Assembly: GCA_041913045.1 (NCBI GenBank)
Contig: JAYSGB010000008.1
Coordinates: 1-64,000, forward strand
Direction: 5' to 3'
Source: CAMLOF01 sp041913045
Lineage (GTDB): Bacteria > Pseudomonadota > Gammaproteobacteria > Burkholderiales > Burkholderiaceae_C
DNA length: 64,000 nucleotides
Shown here: one piece after another, positions 53,663 through 61,836 of the stretch
Layout of the letters: every line of letters starts with the position of its first letter
Position numbering within the stretch: position 1 is the stretch's first letter
Translations under genes and position numbers: made by a program
Notes under the pieces: model-generated
Databases searched by the model: none
Told to the model about the DNA's origin: nothing
The model's input: only the letters and a program-made list of their open reading frames with translations

Positions 53663-55104
53663 AGCGCCGCGACTTGCTCACCTCCGTGGCGCCTGCGGGC
53701 GTGTTGATGCTGTGGATCGGCCCGCACCAGATTGCGCGCGGCGCCAGCATCGTGGCCGTGCGCATCTGGCCCGCCAAGGACTACACCCGTGTCACCATCG
53801 AGTCCGACGGCGCCCTCAAGGCGCGGCAGTTCTTCGTGACCGACCCGCCGCGTCTGGCCGTGGACATTGAAGGCATTGACCTGATTCCTGGATTGCGTGA
53901 GCTGGTCAGCCAGGTCAAGTCCGACGACCCCAACATCTCTGGCATTCGCGTGGGGCAGAACGCACCCAACGTGGTTCGCCTTGTGGTGGACTTGAAGCAG
54001 GCCATCTCGCCGCAGGTGTTCAACCTTGACCCGGTGGCGGCCTACAAGCACCGTCTGGTGCTGGACCTCTACCCCACGCAGGCGCCAGACCCGTTGCACG
54101 ACCTGATTGCCCAGCGCTTGGCTGAGTTGGAAAAGGCGCCTTCTGCCAACACTGCGGCACCTGCACCTGCATCTGCACCGGCTCAGGCGCTGGAGCCGGC
54201 GCACGATCCTCTGGGTGAACTGATTGCGCAGCGCAGTGCATCGCCTGCCAGTGCACCGTCCAGTCCGGCGCCCGTGGTTCAGCAATCAACCCAGGAAAAG
54301 CACGCAGCTATTCCCAACAGCAAGGCCGAACGCCCTGCTTTTACCAACAAGCAAAAGCCCAAGGGGGGAGGGGACCAGACCGACCGGCTCATCGTGGTGG
54401 CTCTGGACCCCGGGCATGGCGGGGAGGACCCAGGGGCCATCGGCCCCAACGGCGTGCAGGAGAAGGACGTGGTGTTGCGCATTGCCGAACTGCTGCGCGA
54501 CCGCATCAACGACACCAAGGTCAACGGCAACACCATGCGGGCCTTCCTCACGCGAGATGGTGACTTTTTCGTGCCGCTGCACGTGCGTGTGGACAAGGCC
54601 CGGCGTGTGCAGGCCGATCTGTTCGTCAGCATCCATGCCGATGCCTTCTACACCCCGCGCCCGCAAGGCGCCAGTGTGTTTGCGTTGAGCGAGCGCGGCG
54701 CGTCAAGCGCTGCCGCGCGCTGGCTGGCCAACAAGGAAAACGCTGCAGACGTGGTGGGCGGCCTGAACGTGCGTACCCAAGATGCCACGGTGCACCGTGC
54801 CTTGCTTGACATGAGCACCACTGCACAGATCAACGACAGCCTCAAGCTCGGCAGCGCCATGCTGGGCGAAATGGAGCGTGTGGGCAAGCTGCACAAGCCG
54901 CGCGTGGAGCAAGCAGGGTTTGCCGTGTTGAAGGCGCCCGACATTCCCAGCGTGTTGGTGGAAACGGCGTTCATCAGCAATCCCGACGAAGAGAAGCGCC
55001 TGAGTTCGCCTCGCTTCCAGGCCGAGATGGCCGACGCCCTGCTCAAGGGCATCGTGCGGTACTTTGGCAAGAACCCGCCGCTGGCGCGCAACCGGCAGGT
55101 TTGA
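53659..55104 (+). CDS. amiC: N-acetylmuramoyl-L-alanine amidase (AmiC type)
   Basis: 481 aa. The N-terminus (MKRRDLLTSVAPAGVLMLW) has an RR-DLL pattern compatible with Tat export, as for E. coli AmiC. An AMIN domain (about residues 34-135) targets the septum, then a long Pro/Ala/Ser/Gln linker (about 150-240), then the amidase_3 catalytic domain (about 255-470) with zinc ligands in DPGHGGEDPGAIG, SIHADAF and VETAFISNPDEE. Separates daughter cells with EnvC/NlpD-type activators. Starts within the tsaE stop. Confidence 0.93.
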   Translation: MKRRDLLTSVAPAGVLMLWIGPHQIARGASIVAVRIWPAKDYTRVTIESDGALKARQFFVTDPPRLAVDIEGIDLIPGLRELVSQVKSDDPNISGIRVGQNAPNVVRLVVDLKQAISPQVFNLDPVAAYKHRLVLDLYPTQAPDPLHDLIAQRLAELEKAPSANTAAPAPASAPAQALEPAHDPLGELIAQRSASPASAPSSPAPVVQQSTQEKHAAIPNSKAERPAFTNKQKPKGGGDQTDRLIVVALDPGHGGEDPGAIGPNGVQEKDVVLRIAELLRDRINDTKVNGNTMRAFLTRDGDFFVPLHVRVDKARRVQADLFVSIHADAFYTPRPQGASVFALSERGASSAAARWLANKENAADVVGGLNVRTQDATVHRALLDMSTTAQINDSLKLGSAMLGEMERVGKLHKPRVEQAGFAVLKAPDIPSVLVETAFISNPDEEKRLSSPRFQAEMADALLKGIVRYFGKNPPLARNRQV

Positions 55105-55110
55105 AGCGGC

Positions 55111-55611
55111 TCAGACCGGGTAGATCAGCGAGTTGAGGATCAGCTCGCTGTCGTACACGCAATGGCGGCTGCGCAGCTTGAGGGCGCCGCCATCGCGCAC
55201 CAGTTCGTCGATGTAGCGCCCCACGTTGAACACCTCGCTCACGTTGCCCGGCTTGGTGCGGAACACCGCGTAATTGGCCTGGGCGCGCACCACCTCCACG
55301 TCGTCTTCCTGCACCACTTCCAGCACCCGGGCGGGGCTGACGACGTGCCGCATGTGGTATGGCCCGTGGTAGATGGTTTGGGTGATGCCGTGGACGCGGT
55401 CCTTCATCATGCCCTGGCTCTCGAAGTTCATGAGCGCCAGCGGCAGGCCCCGGTCGAAGTTCTCGCGCGCCTGCACCTTGTAGCGGCCATCGGCCACAAA
55501 GAATTCCGCCCAGTCGCTGTAGCGCTTTTCGTCCAGGGCGGCGGTGTAAGCAGCGTTGAGCTGGTCGATCTCGTGGTGCAGGTAGAGGGTTTGCAGCAGT
55601 TCCTGGTTCAT
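55111..55611 (-). CDS. Ring-hydroxylating oxygenase beta subunit (NagH-like)
   Basis: 166 aa with the cystatin-like fold of the small subunits of Rieske dioxygenases (YLHHEIDQLNAAYTAALDEK, VRAQANYAVFRTKPG). It has no metal or cofactor and serves structure. Follows the alpha subunit by 19 bp. By resemblance of the pair to salicylate 5-hydroxylase I call it NagH-like; anthranilate or terephthalate-type oxygenases are alternatives. Convergent with amiC, 6 bp apart. Confidence 0.82.
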   Translation of the reverse strand: MNQELLQTLYLHHEIDQLNAAYTAALDEKRYSDWAEFFVADGRYKVQARENFDRGLPLALMNFESQGMMKDRVHGITQTIYHGPYHMRHVVSPARVLEVVQEDDVEVVRAQANYAVFRTKPGNVSEVFNVGRYIDELVRDGGALKLRSRHCVYDSELILNSLIYPV

Positions 55612-55630
55612 CTTGTTGTTCTTTCGCGGC

Positions 55631-57025
55631 TCACAGGGCCATGGCCTTTTTCCAGTAGTCGTACATGGAGCGGATCAGCGTTTCGGTGACCATGTGCTCG
55701 GTGGGTGGCTGGCCCACGCCGGGGTCTTTGCCGCCCAGTTCGCACAGGGTGTGCCCCTGGCCCAGGCCGTCGCTGTTCCACTGCGCAAAGCCGTCCTGGC
55801 TGAACTCGATCACTTCGCCGTCGTCGGCGCTCACAAACCCCGCCGGGCCGAACAGGTTGGCCTGGCGCAGGCGGCGCTGGGTCATCTCGGGGGTGTCGTC
55901 GGCAAAGCCGAAGTGCGTCCACACAAAGTCGAAACTGCCGTTGCCGCGCGGCTGGATGTGCCGGGTGGACAGCGAGTTGACCTGCTGCTGCACGATGAGG
56001 CTGGGGAACAGCGTGATCATGGTCACCGTGGGCGTGATGGTCTGGCCTGGCTGCGTGGGGTCGGGCACGGTCCACCAGGGCTCGGGCGCCACGTCCAGCA
56101 GGCGCATGTCGTTGAGCTTCATGTCTGCTTTGAAGCTGGTCACGCCCTCGGTCACGTCGGTCACGGCACCGGAATCCTTGGCAGGGCCCTGGCCGCCGTC
56201 GTTGCGGCGCGAGATCATCACCGCGTGGCGACCGTGCTCGTCCATCACCATGCGGCTTTTCTGGTCGGCGCGCCACAGCCCGAAGGTGACGAACCAGGTG
56301 TGAAGCAGGCCGGGGTGGTAGGGGTCCTTGATGTTCTCCATCATCAACTTCCAGTTGCCCGGAATGCGCTGGCGGTTGTAGCCCAGCAGCGTGAGTTGGC
56401 GCGAGCCGTTGGGGCCCTGGAAGATGCGGTCCAGCCAGGGCATGATGTTGGGGCCCAGGTAGTCGCGCAGCGGCTCTGCCTCGCTGCTGAAGGTGGCGAA
56501 TACCAGGCCGTGCAGCACTTCCACGCGCAGTTTGGTCAAGCCGTTGTGCTGCAGGCTGAAGTCTGGCGGCATGCCGCCGTTGACGCATTCACCCTGCTCG
56601 GTGACCACTTTCACCCCGTCTTTGAACGGCAGGCCTGCCAGGTCGCCGTTGAGCTTGTAGGTCCACTGGTGGTAGGGGCAGACGAAGCTGCGCGCGTTAC
56701 CGTGAGGCTCCTGGCAGAAGCGCACGCCACGGTGGGCGCAGCGGTTCTCCACCACGCGGACGCCGTGGTCCGTGGCGCGGTCTTTTGGCATCACACGGTC
56801 GCGCACCATGATGACCTGGCGCTCGCCCACCCAGCTCAGCTTGTAGTCGCCGGGTTTGGGGATTTCGGCCTCCAGGCCGACATAGCACCAGTGCGGCCCG
56901 TAGAACAGGCGGTCCAGTTCGCGCTGATATACGGCAGGGTCGGTGTAGGCCCAGAAGGGCACACGGCTGGAACCTTCTTGTTCAGGCCAGCGAGACTTGG
57001 TTTGAGGATCGATGAATGCGTTCAT
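55631..57025 (-). CDS. Rieske oxygenase alpha subunit (salicylate-5-hydroxylase-like)
   Basis: 464 aa. Rieske [2Fe-2S] site at about residues 95-125: CAHRGVRF and CPYHQWTY. Mononuclear iron site: DPYHPGLLHTWF plus a later aspartate. Phrases such as SRVPFWAYT, HWCYVGLEAEIP and QRIPGNWKLM match what I recall of NagG (salicylate 5-hydroxylase), better than benzoate or naphthalene types. The native substrate may be another ortho-substituted benzoate. A ferredoxin and reductase are needed but are not present in this window, so they must be encoded elsewhere. Start ATG 57025 with GGAA upstream. Confidence 0.82.
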   Translation of the reverse strand: MNAFIDPQTKSRWPEQEGSSRVPFWAYTDPAVYQRELDRLFYGPHWCYVGLEAEIPKPGDYKLSWVGERQVIMVRDRVMPKDRATDHGVRVVENRCAHRGVRFCQEPHGNARSFVCPYHQWTYKLNGDLAGLPFKDGVKVVTEQGECVNGGMPPDFSLQHNGLTKLRVEVLHGLVFATFSSEAEPLRDYLGPNIMPWLDRIFQGPNGSRQLTLLGYNRQRIPGNWKLMMENIKDPYHPGLLHTWFVTFGLWRADQKSRMVMDEHGRHAVMISRRNDGGQGPAKDSGAVTDVTEGVTSFKADMKLNDMRLLDVAPEPWWTVPDPTQPGQTITPTVTMITLFPSLIVQQQVNSLSTRHIQPRGNGSFDFVWTHFGFADDTPEMTQRRLRQANLFGPAGFVSADDGEVIEFSQDGFAQWNSDGLGQGHTLCELGGKDPGVGQPPTEHMVTETLIRSMYDYWKKAMAL

Positions 57026-57113
57026 GGGCTATTCCAAGGTCTGGTTTGCCCAAATAATATGTTTACTTATTAATTCGATGAACTAGGGTTTACACGCATC
57101 GTCATTGGGGGGG

Positions 57114-58025
57114 TCACCAGCCTGCCAGAACGCCGAGGGCGAAGGGCAGGCTCACCACGCCCAGCGCGGTGGACACAGTCACCAGGCTGGCCACGTAGGG
57201 GCCGTCGTAGCCCATGCGCGCGGCAAGCACGTAGCAGCTGGAAGCGGTGGGCACCGCAGAGAACATGAGGAGGACCAGGGTCTGTGTTCGGTCCAGCTGC
57301 CACAGCCACGCCACGCCGAAAGCCACCACCGGCAACGCAAGGTGCTTCAAGCCCAGCACGAGGGTGGCCAAGGTTTTGGCCTGTGCCATGCGGCCCAGTT
57401 GCATGCCAGCGCCTGCGGCCATCAAGCCCAGTGCCAGTGCTGCCTGGCCGATGCGGTTTGTGGTCGGGGCGAGCCAGTCTGGAATGCCCAGCCCCAGCAC
57501 GTTGGCCAGCAGACCGCTGACCGTGGCAATGATCAGGGGGTTGCGCAGCAATTCGCGCCAGAGCCCACGCTTGGCATGCCGCACCATGGGGAAGACGGCG
57601 CCCACATTGAACAGCGGCACGCACACACCAATCAGCACGGCCACCAGAGGCATGCCTTCGTCACCAGCCACCTTGCCTACCAGGGCCAGCACGATGAAGG
57701 AGTTGAAGCGAAAGCCGATCTGTGCACTGGCGGCGTGCAGGCGCCGGTCCAGCCGAGGGCCGATGAATGGCCAGTACGGAAGCGAGTACGCCAATGCAAT
57801 GCCCAGCACGCCCAGCGTCACCCCGGCGGCCATCATGTGTGTGGCCGACTGCCAGTCCAGCGGTGTGCGCACGATGGAGTGGAACAGCAGCACCGGGAAC
57901 AGAAAGAAGTAAACCAGGCTCTCCAGCGGTTCCCATATCTTGCGGTCCAGCGCGGTGTAGCGGCACAAAAGATAACCGCAAACGATCAGAGAGAAATCGG
58001 GGAAGAGGAGCTGGGCAAAGTTCAC
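57114..58025 (-). CDS. AEC-family transporter
   Basis: 303 aa from GTG 58025 (the frame continues to 58139 but the extra 38 residues are basic and look non-coding). Ten membrane helices in two sets of five, typical of the auxin-efflux-carrier family (bacterial members carry malate, malonate or other organic acids). Key residues include FRFNSFIVLALVGKVAGDEG. It is 88 bp upstream of the Rieske alpha-subunit gene on the same strand, so it may supply or remove an aromatic or organic acid; that link is inference. Confidence 0.82.
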   Translation of the reverse strand: MNFAQLLFPDFSLIVCGYLLCRYTALDRKIWEPLESLVYFFLFPVLLFHSIVRTPLDWQSATHMMAAGVTLGVLGIALAYSLPYWPFIGPRLDRRLHAASAQIGFRFNSFIVLALVGKVAGDEGMPLVAVLIGVCVPLFNVGAVFPMVRHAKRGLWRELLRNPLIIATVSGLLANVLGLGIPDWLAPTTNRIGQAALALGLMAAGAGMQLGRMAQAKTLATLVLGLKHLALPVVAFGVAWLWQLDRTQTLVLLMFSAVPTASSCYVLAARMGYDGPYVASLVTVSTALGVVSLPFALGVLAGW

Positions 58026-58176
58026 TTGATGAGCATAACAAAGCCTTTGGGCCGGGGAACCTTGCTGCCGTTTCCGTGCCAAAATCTGGCGCCTTAGCTT
58101 TTTTATTTGGCTGTACGTTGCCTTATCCGTCAACGCCACGCCTTTTTGTACTGCCCAATTTCGGGCTTATTTACCC

Positions 58177-59121
58177 ATGAAGACGAAATTCCATCTCAAC
58201 AAACGTCCGTCCGTGCGCTTCTCTGGCCATAACTTTGCGGCGTCCGCGCAGACAGCGGGGCAGGCGGTTGCGCTGGTTGATGAGCGTTACCTTTCATGGC
58301 TTGCGGGCCAGCAAAGCGGTCAGACGAGCCAGCCATTGCAGCGCTCGGCGCTCATGCCCGTGATGTCCCATCTGTCGCGGCTGGCTGGGGCGGAGTTGCC
58401 CCTGTCGCGCGTATGCCTGTTCACTGACCGGCAGCCCAGCGAACTGCTGGACGACGTGGTGCCACGCGTGGTTCCGCCACATTCTTTGGACGGTGGCCTG
58501 GGGCTGGTGCGCACGCTGGGCCTGGAGTTGGCTCAACTGGCGCAGCGTAGCGCCTGCACCATGGTGCTGGTGGCCAGTGACGATGAGCGCCTGATTCCCT
58601 ACATTGATGAGGCGCAATGGCGCGGCCTGAAAGTGGTGCTGGTGACGGACGAAGCCTCCCAGGACTTTGCAAGGCTGCAGGGCGACGACCCAAGCTGGGC
58701 GCGGCTGCTCATGCAGGCCGACCGCCGCGTGGCCATCAACGAAGTGGGCTGGCGTGCCCTGACTACCGCTGGCGCAGGCTACGTGGCCGAACGTTTCAGT
58801 GAGACCCCGCGCCAGGACGACGAAGTGGCGGGTGATGACGTGAACCCGATGGCACCGCCAGACGACGACTGGCGCGCCCAAGTGGAGCGTGTGATCCAGG
58901 ACTGGTGGGAGGAAGAAACTCCTCACGCCCGCCTGGACCTGTTCGAGGAAATGCAGAACAGCCAGGGCGTGCCGCCCGAGACGGATCGCCACCTGCTGCT
59001 GCGTGTGCGGCGGGAACTGGCTCGCACCTTGAGCTTCCCCGAGAAGAAAGCCATGCGCGAAATGATCCGCGCAACCGTCATGGCTCAACCTCCAGCGGTG
59101 GATGAATCCGTCGACGCCTGA
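58177..59121 (+). CDS. Hypothetical protein with a possible NYN-like domain
   Basis: 314 aa. The segment at about residues 125-160 (VLVASDDERLIPYIDEA then WRGLKVVLVTDE) resembles the SDGDF-type strand-helix-strand of NYN/PIN-like RNases and LabA proteins, with an acidic pair; the rest is unfamiliar. A C-terminal acidic region (about 210-250) and a helical tail follow. The start ATG is 5 nt after a short T-rich stretch. It overlaps the next gene by 20 bp, so the two are made together; the neighbours are rnhA and a methyltransferase. RNA or DNA processing is possible but unproven. Confidence 0.6.
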   Translation: MKTKFHLNKRPSVRFSGHNFAASAQTAGQAVALVDERYLSWLAGQQSGQTSQPLQRSALMPVMSHLSRLAGAELPLSRVCLFTDRQPSELLDDVVPRVVPPHSLDGGLGLVRTLGLELAQLAQRSACTMVLVASDDERLIPYIDEAQWRGLKVVLVTDEASQDFARLQGDDPSWARLLMQADRRVAINEVGWRALTTAGAGYVAERFSETPRQDDEVAGDDVNPMAPPDDDWRAQVERVIQDWWEEETPHARLDLFEEMQNSQGVPPETDRHLLLRVRRELARTLSFPEKKAMREMIRATVMAQPPAVDESVDA

Positions 59122-59974
59122 TCCGCAGGCTGGAGACGAGCTCCAGCAGCAGACCGTGGAACAGGGCAGGGCCCTGTCCGCTTGGTTCGACACGCCGCCC
59201 GGGCGGTACCTGCTGGCGTGGGAGCGCGACCGCTTTGACGAAGCGGTGGCCGACATTTTTGGTTTCAACGCCTTGCAGCTGGGCTTGCCTGAGCTGGATG
59301 CGCTGGCCGCCAACCGCATGCCCAACCGCTGGCTGGCCTTGCCGCAATCAGGCGATCTGCCTGGGGGCGAGGGCTCGCCGAGCACGGGTGGACGGTCCGT
59401 GGCGTTGGTGACTCACTCGGCAGCTTTGCCATTCCCGTCTGCCAGTCTGGATTTGGTGTTGTTACCCCACACCCTGGAGTTCAGCGCCGACCCCCACGCC
59501 GTGCTTCGCGAGGTGGAGCGTGTGCTGGTTCCCGAGGGCAGGGTCGTGATATCCGGCTTCAACCCGGCCAGCTTGTGGGGCTTGCGCCAGCGGCGCGCCC
59601 ACTGGTGTGCGCGCCTGGGCCTGCGCGGTGAGGTGACCCGCCTGTTCCTGCCAGAGGCTGGGGATTTCATCGGCCATTGGCGGCTGCGCGACTGGCTGCG
59701 CCTGCTGAGCTTCGAGGCGCAGGACACCCGGTTCGGTTGTTATCGCCCCGCCGTGCGTACCGAAAAATGGCTGCGCCGCTACGAGTGGATGGATGCCGTG
59801 GGTTCGCGCTCATGGCCTATTCTGGGGGCGGTGTATTTCGTCGTGGCGGCCAAGCGCGTGCGAGGCATGCATCTGTTGGGCCCGGCCTGGAAGCCGCGCC
59901 GTGCAGCGGCCGCGCCCGTGGCGATCGCACAGCGGCCGTCCATCAAGTCATATCCGCAGGAGCACAGTGGGTGA
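59102..59974 (+). CDS. Class I SAM-dependent methyltransferase
   Basis: 290 aa. The visible SAM-binding half has FPSASLDLVLLPHTLEFSADP (a motif-II/post-II acidic loop) and the VLREVERVLVPEGRVVISGFN region typical of the Methyltransf_11 group; the expected glycine-rich motif I near the N-terminus is weak. The family is often encoded between the glyoxalase II gene and rnhA in betaproteobacteria; only the latter is seen here. Substrate unknown. The start overlaps the NYN-like gene; the stop overlaps rnhA by 4 bp (GTGA). Confidence 0.78.
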   Translation: MNPSTPDPQAGDELQQQTVEQGRALSAWFDTPPGRYLLAWERDRFDEAVADIFGFNALQLGLPELDALAANRMPNRWLALPQSGDLPGGEGSPSTGGRSVALVTHSAALPFPSASLDLVLLPHTLEFSADPHAVLREVERVLVPEGRVVISGFNPASLWGLRQRRAHWCARLGLRGEVTRLFLPEAGDFIGHWRLRDWLRLLSFEAQDTRFGCYRPAVRTEKWLRRYEWMDAVGSRSWPILGAVYFVVAAKRVRGMHLLGPAWKPRRAAAAPVAIAQRPSIKSYPQEHSG

Positions 59975-60411
59975 ACCACGTCATCATTTACACAGACGGA
60001 GCCTGCAAGGGCAACCCCGGCCCCGGCGGCTGGGGTGTTTTGCTGCGCTCCGGCGCAGCCGAGAAGGAATTGTTTGGCGGCGAACCCGAGACCACCAACA
60101 ACCGCATGGAGCTGACGGCGGTGATCGAGGCCCTGGCGGCCTTGCGCAGGCCGTGCAAGGTGTCGCTGTACCTTGACAGCCAGTACGTGCGCAAGGGCAT
60201 TACCGAGTGGCTGCGAGGCTGGAAGGCCAAGGGCTGGATGACGGCGTCCAAGCAACCCGTGAAGAACGTGGACCTTTGGCAGCGCCTGGATGACCTGGTG
60301 AGCAACAGCGGCCACCAGATTGAGTGGCATTGGGTGCGCGGCCATGCCGGGGACCCGGGCAACGAGCGCGCCGATGCCTTGGCCAACCGCGGGGTCCCCT
60401 CGCGGCGTTGA
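59971..60411 (+). CDS. rnhA: Ribonuclease HI
   Basis: 146 aa. Starts at GTG 59971 (GGAG about 8 nt upstream), giving the exact family length. Active-site carboxylates: IYTDGACKGNPGPG, NNRMELTAVIEAL (E), YLDSQYV (D) and the final HAGDPGNERADALA (D). Cuts the RNA strand of RNA:DNA hybrids during replication and repair. Overlaps the methyltransferase stop. Confidence 0.96.
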   Translation: MNHVIIYTDGACKGNPGPGGWGVLLRSGAAEKELFGGEPETTNNRMELTAVIEALAALRRPCKVSLYLDSQYVRKGITEWLRGWKAKGWMTASKQPVKNVDLWQRLDDLVSNSGHQIEWHWVRGHAGDPGNERADALANRGVPSRR

Positions 60412-60556
60412 GCTGGCCATTGTGTAAACGCCAGGTAAACGTAACGTCTTTGACAGCCAGCGGCACACCTTGCCGTGCAACACTGCTAGAGTGACGCGAT
60501 TGGCCTGCCCAGAGCCGGGCAGAGGGCGTCGTTTTACTCCTGAGAAGCACAAGCAC

Positions 60557-61819
60557 ATGGCAAAAAAAGCGGTTTACTGGGTCGTGGCGGCGGCGGGCAT
60601 TGCCGTGGCCTCTGGGGCAGCTTGGTGGTTCCAGCGGCAGACGCCTTCTGCTCAAACGGGTGCAACGGCAGCCGCCCCTGCAGGCCAGCAGGGGCCAGCA
60701 CCCGGGGCACGCCCTGGTGGACCCGGCGGCACTCCCAGCGTGGAAGTCACGCAGGTCAAGACCATGCGCCTGGTGGACGACGCCCAAGCCGTTGGGTCCC
60801 TTCGTTCGCACCAGAGCGTGACGCTGCGGCCGGAAATCAGCGGGCGTGTGGTGCGCATTGCGTTTGCCGATGGCGCGGCGGTGCGCCAGGGCCAGTTGCT
60901 CATCCAGCTGGATGACACCTTGCAAAAGGCCGAGTTGAGCCAGGCACAGGCGCAACTGTCCATTGCGCGGGCCAACATGAAGCGCAATGAAGAGTTGGTG
61001 GCACAGAACTTTGTGGCCAAGCGTGTGCTGGATGAAAGCCGCGCCAGTCTTCAGGTGGCCGAAGCCCAGGTGCAACTGGCCGAAGCGCGCCTGGCGCGCA
61101 TGCGCATCGTGGCGCCTTTCAACGGTACGGTGGGCATCCGCAATGTGAACCTGGGTGACTATGTGAAGGACGGCGCCGATCTGGTGAAGCTGGAGGACAC
61201 GTCGCTGCTGTACGTGGACTTCCGTCTGCCGGAGCGCTACCAGGCACGCCTGTCGGCCGGGCAGCCGGTGCAGGTGCAGATGGACGCGTTGCCCGGGCAA
61301 AACTTCACGGCCAAGGTGCGTGCGGTGGACCCGCTGGTGGATGCCGATGGTCGCGCTCTGCTGGTGCGCGCTGCCTTGCCCGCAGCCCCAGGCACACCCT
61401 TGCGCCCGGGTTTGTTCGCGCGGGTCACGGTGGTCATGTCGGTGACGGAAGGTGCCTTGGTGGTGCCCGAGGAGGCCGTGGTGCCGCAGGGTGGCAAGCA
61501 GGTGGTGTTCCGCCTGGAGAAGGAAGGCGAGGGCGATGGCGCCAAGAACATTTCGCGCCGTACTGAAGTGCAGTTGGGCCTGCGCCGCGGTGCCATGGTG
61601 CAGGTGCTTGAAGGGCTGAAGGAAGGCGACACCGTGGTGGTGGCGGGCCAGCAGCGCCTGCAACGCGATGGCACCGCCGTGCGGGTGGTGGACATGAACA
61701 AGGCCGCCAGCCCGCGTAACGGCGCAGGTAATGGCAACGGTGGTGGCGCAAAAGGTGGCGAGCAGGGCGGAGGCAGTGCTCCCGCGAAACCCGCTGCGCC
61801 TGCAGCCAACGCTGGTTGA
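60557..61819 (+). CDS. RND efflux periplasmic adaptor (membrane fusion protein)
   Basis: 420 aa. N-terminal hydrophobic anchor (about residues 5-22) followed by a Gln/Pro/Gly-rich spacer, the barrel-sandwich/lipoyl domain (SHQ-like SVTLRPEISGRVVRIAF), an alpha-helical hairpin at about 125-185 (KAELSQAQAQLSIARANMKR), then beta-barrel and membrane-proximal domains. The last 35 residues are Gly/Ala/Asn repeats without structure. It pairs with the permease 17 bp downstream. Start at the ATG at 60557; the earlier in-frame codons are leader. Confidence 0.9.
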   Translation: MAKKAVYWVVAAAGIAVASGAAWWFQRQTPSAQTGATAAAPAGQQGPAPGARPGGPGGTPSVEVTQVKTMRLVDDAQAVGSLRSHQSVTLRPEISGRVVRIAFADGAAVRQGQLLIQLDDTLQKAELSQAQAQLSIARANMKRNEELVAQNFVAKRVLDESRASLQVAEAQVQLAEARLARMRIVAPFNGTVGIRNVNLGDYVKDGADLVKLEDTSLLYVDFRLPERYQARLSAGQPVQVQMDALPGQNFTAKVRAVDPLVDADGRALLVRAALPAAPGTPLRPGLFARVTVVMSVTEGALVVPEEAVVPQGGKQVVFRLEKEGEGDGAKNISRRTEVQLGLRRGAMVQVLEGLKEGDTVVVAGQQRLQRDGTAVRVVDMNKAASPRNGAGNGNGGGAKGGEQGGGSAPAKPAAPAANAG

Positions 61820-61836
61820 ACAGGAGGGCATGAGCC

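Noticed and set aside
60412..60556. A sigma-70 promoter with TTGACA before the RND adaptor
   Set aside because: A TTGACA is present but no -10 box lies at 16-18 nt; TAGAGT is too far away.
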